Shown in pieces: positions 59,781 to 64,000 of a stretch of 64,000 bases of DNA. A program made the position numbers and the translations under genes. Numbering within the stretch: position 1 is the first letter of the stretch; each line of letters starts with the position of its first letter. The notes beneath the pieces are model-generated. The model saw nothing but the letters and a program-made list of their open reading frames with translations. It was not told where the DNA came from and searched no databases. Location: contig JAGVZA010000004.1 in NCBI GenBank assembly GCA_018302985.1, positions 38,872 through 102,871 on the forward strand, read 5' to 3'. Origin of the DNA: Candidatus Woesearchaeota archaeon. GTDB taxonomy: Archaea > Nanobdellota > Nanobdellia > SCGC-AAA011-G17 > UBA489.

Positions 59781-60037
59781 GCTACATGCATTTCTTATCC
59801 ATCAGTTGCCTATACCTTTATGCCAGCCGAAGAATAAGAATTGTTGATTACGCTGACAAAGGTTTGACCATTGTGATAGTGATATCTAAGCAATCAGATT
59901 CATTATCCACATACCACATGTTGGCTCTCATAGATAAAAAGCGATTTTTAAGAATATATAAACCTTTTCTTACTATTTTTCAAGTACTCGAACTGTACAC
60001 TAGTTGAAATAATATTTATTTAATTAGTAAAAAGAAT

Positions 60038-60397
60038 TTATAACCCAACTAACATAGTTGCTTCATTCTCATCAATGTATAATTTCAACTCACGCACTAA
60101 GAATTCATGTACTTTTTTTGAGGGAGAAGAACAAGTTGCTTTAGGATGTAACTCTGGGAATTTTTGCGGAGGGAAAATGACGCCTTGATTGTTGTTAAGA
60201 ATTAAAGGAGCAAGAGGTTTGCGGAAGTGATCATCATGGGTAATGACAAACACGCACGGTTTTTTGAGACATTCATGAACTGCTTGGTTGTGTTTTTCTT
60301 CCATGTGAGCAATAGCTGCTTTTTGATTATTATTCAAGAAATTATGAAAGCGGATACCCTTAACCTTACTGACTTTCTTGATAAGGATGTCTTTCAT
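60038..60397 (-). CDS. Hypothetical protein
   Basis: 119 residues. The basic N-terminus (MKDILIKKVSKVKG) is followed by a helical part and CVFVITHDDHFRKPLAPLIL, which vaguely recalls the Asp-containing strand of PIN-like nucleases (inference, weak). No signal peptide. TATA GTTATATAAACC (60415-60426) is about 24 nt from the ATG. It lies 70 nt downstream of the antitoxin-like gene on the same strand. Confidence 0.5.
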   Translation of the reverse strand: MKDILIKKVSKVKGIRFHNFLNNNQKAAIAHMEEKHNQAVHECLKKPCVFVITHDDHFRKPLAPLILNNNQGVIFPPQKFPELHPKATCSSPSKKVHEFLVRELKLYIDENEATMLVGL

Positions 60398-60467
60398 GCA
60401 TTTAGGTGTCTGAGGTGTTATATAAACCTTTTTGTCCCTCGAGAGTGAGTATATAGCTGGTATATGC

Positions 60468-60734
60468 CTATTTTCCTTTCTTTTTGGAAAGTGGAAGGTT
60501 TGAGAGTTCTTGCTCTATATATTTCTCAATTCTAGCGCTCATATTTAACCCTTGTTCTTTACAATGGGCACGATATTGACGTAATATTTTTGCATCTATA
60601 GTAAAGTTAGCACGCTCTTTGGGATTTGGTTTTGGCAGCTTTCCAGTTCTTTCGAATTCCATTAGGGCTTCAAAGGCTTCTGGATGCTGTTCTACAGCTC
60701 TTTTTGCATAAAAGACTAGTTTAGACTGTTGCAT
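60468..60734 (-). CDS. Ribbon-helix-helix-like antitoxin candidate
   Basis: 88 residues. The C-terminal half NFTIDAKILRQYRAHCKEQG and NMSARIEKYIEQEL has the strand-helix-helix pattern of ribbon-helix-helix DNA-binding antitoxins. The N-terminal half is a helical segment that could bind the toxin. It overlaps the Fic-type gene by 14 nt and follows it, the reverse of the usual antitoxin-first order. Assignment as antitoxin rests on this context. Confidence 0.65.
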   Translation of the reverse strand: MQQSKLVFYAKRAVEQHPEAFEALMEFERTGKLPKPNPKERANFTIDAKILRQYRAHCKEQGLNMSARIEKYIEQELSNLPLSKKKGK

Positions 60735-61056
60735 TTTGTATCATTCTCCTTATCTTATTGATATCTGTTATCTGCTTGACAATGATATTCTTTATTAGTT
60801 GGTCTACCTTGTATAAGTCATATGGTTTATTTTTTATTTCACAAAAACTGATGAATACAGCTACTGCGGTTCTTTTATTGCCTTCTTTGAACACATGATC
60901 TAAGGCTATAGTGCGCAAGAGATAGGCTAATTGGATTGTCCAATCTTTTGATTTTTGGGCAGTGCTTAAAGCAAACTCTAAGCTACTTTCATTAACAATT
61001 TCTCCAGTATCAAAGAGTCTATTGATTTCCCGGATTTCTTCTTTAGTAATTATCAT
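60721..61056 (-). CDS. Fic/Doc-family protein, candidate toxin
   Basis: 111 residues, a minimal Doc-sized Fic fold. The catalytic motif HVFKEGNKRTA (54-64) keeps His54, the acidic Glu58, Asn60 and Arg62. Doc-type proteins phosphorylate EF-Tu and classical Fic proteins AMPylate targets; Gly59 in the motif fits the AMPylating type (HxFx[DE]GNxR). No inhibitory [ST]xxxE[GN] helix is obvious within it. Leaderless by a TATA at 61077-61086, 26 nt from the ATG. Confidence 0.85.
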   Translation of the reverse strand: MIITKEEIREINRLFDTGEIVNESSLEFALSTAQKSKDWTIQLAYLLRTIALDHVFKEGNKRTAVAVFISFCEIKNKPYDLYKVDQLIKNIIVKQITDINKIRRMIQNATV

Positions 61057-61076
61057 ACTTATACGTGTGTATAACT

Positions 61077-61086
61077 TTTATTTAAA
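61077..61086 (-). promoter_or_regulatory. TATA box of the Fic/antitoxin unit
   Basis: TTTAAATAAA on the minus strand, 26 nt from the ATG at 61056; the TATA of the divergent peptidase gene (ATTATAAATA, 61105-61114) is only ~20 nt away. Confidence 0.55.
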
Positions 61087-61134
61087 CCTTTGGGTTCGAA
61101 AATCATTATAAATACTAAATCTCTCTTGTTTGTC

Positions 61135-62152
61135 ATGATCGTTCCAGCAAAACTCCAAGAAGGCGATGAGATTAGAATTATCTCTCCCTCACGAAGCCTA
61201 GGCATTATTTCCAAAGAATCGAGAGTTCTTGCTTGCTCAAGACTTCAGGAATTAGGATTAACAGTAACTTTTTCAAGGCATGCAGAAGAACAAGATGCTT
61301 TTAATTCTTCTTCAATATCCTCAAGAGTTGCAGATCTTCATGAAGCTTTTTCTGATAAACGTGTTAAAGGAATATTGACTACAATTGGAGGATTTAATGT
61401 AAATCAACTCTTGCCTTATCTAGATTATAGTCTTATCCAACGAAACCCTAAGATTTTATGCGGTTATTCAGACATTACTGCACTCCAAAATGCTATTTAT
61501 GCAAAGACTGGATTAGTCACATACTCTGGACCACACTTTTCTACTTTTGCCATGCAGAAGGGATTTGAGTACACTCTAGACTATTTTAAAAAATGTTTTA
61601 TGACTTCTGAACCTATTCCTCTACTTCCTTCTCCAACATGGAGCGATGATGCATGGTACAAAGACCAGAACAAAAGGAAATTTATAAAAAATAAAGGCTA
61701 TTTAGTTCTTCATGAAGGATCTGCAGAAGGCACTGTCATAGGAGGAAATCTTTGCACCCTTAACTTACTTCAAGGAACACCCTTTATGCCGCACCCTTAA
61801 CTTACTTCAAGGAACACCCTTTATGCCCAGTCTCAAAAATACTATTCTCTTTGTTGAAGATGATGAAGAATCAAAACCACAGCACTTTGATAGAGACTTA
61901 CAATCATTACTTCATCAACCTGGATTTGCTGGCGTACGAGGCCTAGTTATAGGAAGATTTCAGAAAGCTTCTGGAATGACTGATGACTTGCTTGCTAAAA
62001 TAATTACTTCAAAACAAGAATTAGATCACATTCCTGTTGTTGCAGGCGTTGACTTCGGTCATACTACACCCCACATAACCTTTCCTATAGGTGGAACTGG
62101 ATCACTTACAGCTAAAAAACAACAGGTAAGTTTACAGATTACTCATCACTAG
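61135..62152 (+). pseudogene. S66 family LD-carboxypeptidase / MccF-like, broken by tandem duplication
   Basis: The first part reads from ATG 61135 to a stop at 61798-61800, and the second from 61823 to 62152 in another frame. Removing one copy of the 37-bp repeat (61754-61790 = 61791-61827) rejoins them into one 326-residue protein. It has the catalytic Ser112 (GYSDITAL), Glu in FVEDDEESKP and His in DFGHTTPH, the S66 Ser-Glu-His triad. The family cleaves L,D-peptides of murein or acyl-sulfamoyl-adenylate antibiotics. Because the lesion is one exact duplication and the rest is intact, it is either very recent, phase-variable or an assembly error. Confidence 0.9.
61754..61827 (+). repeat. Exact 37-bp tandem duplication
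   Basis: Two identical adjacent 37-nt units (61754-61790 and 61791-61827), beginning GCACCCTTAACTTACTTC and ending CCCTTTATGCC. 37 is not a multiple of three, hence the frameshift. Confidence 0.97.
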
Positions 62153-62167
62153 CAGTTTCCTTTTCCC

Positions 62168-62749
62168 ATGGTTCTCCAACACCCCACAGATTATCAGAAA
62201 GGCAAGACTCTGGTCTATTTTGTCAGACATGGCGATAGATCTCCTCTACAAGATGGAACGCCAGAACAAACTCCAGGACCTGGATTATCTTCTTTAGGAA
62301 AACAACAGGCTAAGGACATCGCATGTCAATTTGTTCGTATGCAAGATGAGATCGATGTTCTCTATTCCAGCACCATGACTAGAGCACTAGAGACTGCCAC
62401 CATCATAGGAAAAGCCATTCATAAGAAACCTGTTGTTGAGCATGGACTGTGTGAGGTTAATAAAATCTTATGGACTAAAAAATATTATCTGTCTGGCTAT
62501 TGGCGAACTGTGAAAAAATATCTAGCCGCAAAAAGAACACTTAATAAGATTCTTCGAAAACATCCAAAACAAGTTATTGTCATTGTATGTCATGGTGGAG
62601 TGATTAGAGCACTCTTGGGCTGGAAATTTGGTCTATCTTTTAAACAACGAGGATCCATGTACCATCATAATTGTCATGTTACTTTGCTTCGATTTCAAGG
62701 AACTAAACTAGAGTATATTCATTATTTCAACAGCAAGGGACTGGCTTAA
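62168..62749 (+). CDS. Histidine phosphatase superfamily protein
   Basis: 193 residues. The phosphoglycerate-mutase-like fold is shown by the phospho-accepting RHG (20-22) in VYFVRHGDRSP, by YSSTMTRALETA with the catalytic Arg, and by the second His142 in VCHGGVIRALLG. No acid-phosphatase signal peptide, so cytosolic. Substrate unknown; possible roles are sugar-phosphate, SixA-like or RNase-H-associated nucleotide phosphatase. It starts 16 nt after the broken peptidase gene and overlaps the convergent Nudix gene by 4 nt. Confidence 0.9.
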   Translation: MVLQHPTDYQKGKTLVYFVRHGDRSPLQDGTPEQTPGPGLSSLGKQQAKDIACQFVRMQDEIDVLYSSTMTRALETATIIGKAIHKKPVVEHGLCEVNKILWTKKYYLSGYWRTVKKYLAAKRTLNKILRKHPKQVIVIVCHGGVIRALLGWKFGLSFKQRGSMYHHNCHVTLLRFQGTKLEYIHYFNSKGLA

Positions 62750-63671
62750 TTTATTGACTTTCTTCTTAGCAGAGCTTCTTTCATCATTGCTTCTCCAGGT
62801 TTTCCCCAAGGACAATAATACAAGAACTCTTCTGGCTTGATGAATTTTCTTTTTGGGATTATTCCTGTTGCTGGATCTATAGTCTGTTTTTTGAGCTTGG
62901 TTATGCTTGCGATATATCTTAACTGATAAAAGACTTCTTTTTTTCCATTTTTGGTCTGCCCAATCTTGTTATATCCTATAGGAGTAAGATTCTCAATGTC
63001 TATATCTCCTTCTTCATCTACTTCCCTGTGCAATGTCTGCTCAAAGGTTTCTCCTTGTTCTGGTGTTCCTCCAGGTAAACTCCAGTTTTTCTTTGTCTTA
63101 ATAATCAACATTTCTCCTTCAGGATTAAAGCAAATTCCATAGACTTGATTTACCTCTTTTCCTTTTAACTCATCAAAAGTATTAGTTTTGCGCCAATCTA
63201 AGGTGTTTACTTGACCATTGTTTATAAATTTCGTCCTTATTTTATTTTTAACAATGCAATCATCCATTCTTGTCCAAGTATGCTCTATTTTCTTTTTAAC
63301 TCCCTCTTCTAGTATGCCTTCAAGTTCTTTTTTGTTCAATGTCCAATCTATTTTCTTACTAAAATCACCAACACTGAACCATTCATATGCTTCATGCTCT
63401 TCATTCAAGATAATTTTTCCCTCTTTTACAAATGCGAGATAATTAACTTCTTCACACACCTCTCCTTGCCATGTGTAGATTGATCCCCATTTTAAATTAT
63501 AGGTTTCCTCAACTTGCAATCCTGTTTCTTCCTTGACTTCTCTTTTGACTGCTTCTTCATTTGTCTCTCCTTGCTCTACGTTGCCAGTTACTGTGAATCT
63601 TCTTTAGTCTTCACTATGAGCCATTTCTTTTTTTCTTTATTATAAATAAAGGCAAGAATTTTTTTGATCAT
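62746..63671 (-). pseudogene. Double-Nudix hydrolase gene with a single frameshift
   Basis: ATG 63671 begins MIKKILAFIYNKEKKKWLIV and stops at 63588. From 63603 a second frame continues FTVTGNVEQGET then the Nudix box E-x7-REVKEETGL. It runs through the remaining 250+ residues to 62746, including a second Nudix domain with GGTPEQGETFEQTLHREVDEEG. One missing base in or near GATTC (63593-63600) would restore a ~308-residue protein with two Nudix domains. The second box has Asp where the last Gly is expected. Nudix enzymes cleave nucleoside diphosphate derivatives. A TTG at 63519 could still express a shorter form holding the second domain. Confidence 0.8.
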
Positions 63672-63740
63672 TTTTTATGTACTCCTGATGTTTTGTGAAG
63701 TGCTTACCTTAATAAATCCTTTAGTTTTCTCCCATAGCAA

Positions 63741-63750
63741 TCTTTAATAA
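63741..63750 (+). promoter_or_regulatory. TATA box of the SDR gene
   Basis: TCTTTAATAA, centred about 26 nt before the GTG at 63772. Confidence 0.45.
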
Positions 63751-63771
63751 AGAGCGTCTCTTTGTTTTTGT

Positions 63772-64000
63772 GTGAAGAAAGCACTTATTACTGGGGCTAG
63801 CAGTGGCTTAGGTTTGGAGATAGGAAGATTACTTCAAAAAGAAGAGAAAACTACTATAGTCAATCTTTCACGAAAGAAAAGTCCTTTTGAAAATATTCCT
63901 ATAGATCTTGCGGATAATAAACAACTCTTACAAGCTCTTGATGTTATCAAGAAAAAACATTCAGATTTTGATCTTCTTGTTCTGAATGCAGGTATCATGC
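63772..64000 (+). CDS. Short-chain dehydrogenase/reductase (SDR), 5' part
   Basis: First 76 codons of a gene that runs off the right edge. The NAD(P)-binding motif LITGASSGLGLEIGRLL begins at residue 5, and LLVLNAGIM (the NAG motif) ends the visible part. This is a classical SDR; the short NIPIDLAD segment gives the adenine-binding Asp. The GTG start is chosen by TATA spacing and by the frame beginning directly before the Rossmann strand. Substrate unknown. Confidence 0.9.
   Translation, partial: MKKALITGASSGLGLEIGRLLQKEEKTTIVNLSRKKSPFENIPIDLADNKQLLQALDVIKKKHSDFDLLVLNAGIM

Noticed and set aside
59675..60007. 110-codon plus-strand frame upstream of the ABC operon
   Set aside because: Its first third is antisense to the ABC ATPase gene, composition is atypical and no domain is seen. 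The 257-nt interval 59781-60037 is better read as promoter DNA with a TATA-like stretch near 59955-59963.
1..64000. tRNA, rRNA, insertion sequences, CRISPR arrays, replication origin
   Set aside because: None was recognised on reading both strands; a covariance-model scan was not possible, so a divergent or intron-split tRNA cannot be fully excluded.

Overview
The window is A/T-rich archaeal DNA, most likely from a DPANN lineage such as Woesearchaeota (lineage is an inference). The archaeal signs are a group II chaperonin, three TrmB-type regulators, an archaeal presenilin homologue, an ADP-forming acyl-CoA synthetase subunit, a DUF1461 protein and TATA-type promoters. In many genes a TATA-like box is centred about 26 nt upstream of the start codon, which implies leaderless mRNAs. 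Only a minority of starts carry a Shine-Dalgarno (SD) sequence. I used the TATA-to-start spacing to choose several starts. No tRNA, rRNA, CRISPR array or insertion sequence was seen.

Layout. 1-6.3 kb: 5' part of a thermosome gene; a divergent TrmB / methyltransferase / barrel-like lipoprotein module; a phospholipase-D protein; a Cas4-like nuclease. 6.3-11.5 kb: a receiver-like protein, two tiny cysteine-rich proteins (DUF5522 and a zinc ribbon), an intramembrane protease, a TauD-like dioxygenase with no obvious start, and a YVTN propeller. 11.5-22.2 kb: a 405-nt gap with stable inverted repeats, thymidine kinase, an HEXXH protein, an aminotransferase, an MFS/TrmB pair, an AlaE-like exporter, thioredoxin reductase and VKOR. 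22.2-24.7 kb: a second TrmB/methyltransferase module and a VOC protein.

24.7-40.3 kb is a metabolic island: glutamate dehydrogenase, acetate-CoA ligase alpha subunit, aspartase, fumarate-reductase-type flavoprotein, dihydroorotate dehydrogenase, malic enzyme, and an operon of LAGLIDADG endonuclease, carbamate kinase, cDPG-synthetase-like GTPase and ornithine-carbamoyltransferase-like enzyme. Read together it suggests amino-acid and organic-acid fermentation with substrate-level ATP from acyl-CoA and carbamoyl phosphate.

40.3-52.5 kb holds lipoproteins, a VIT1-type transporter, an M42 peptidase and two large secreted proteins (659 and 2019 residues) that share FN3 modules. 52.5-57.1 kb is an eight-gene, mostly overlapping operon for extracytoplasmic thiol/copper chemistry (DsbA, thioredoxin-like lipoprotein, CuA-type cupredoxin, DoxX, DUF1461, glutaredoxin) ending in truD. 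With VKOR and thioredoxin reductase it makes a nearly complete disulfide system. 57.1-64 kb carries an ABC-2 exporter, a Fic/antitoxin-like pair, an S66 peptidase gene broken by an exact 37-bp tandem duplication, a histidine phosphatase, a double-Nudix gene broken by one frameshift, and the start of an SDR gene.
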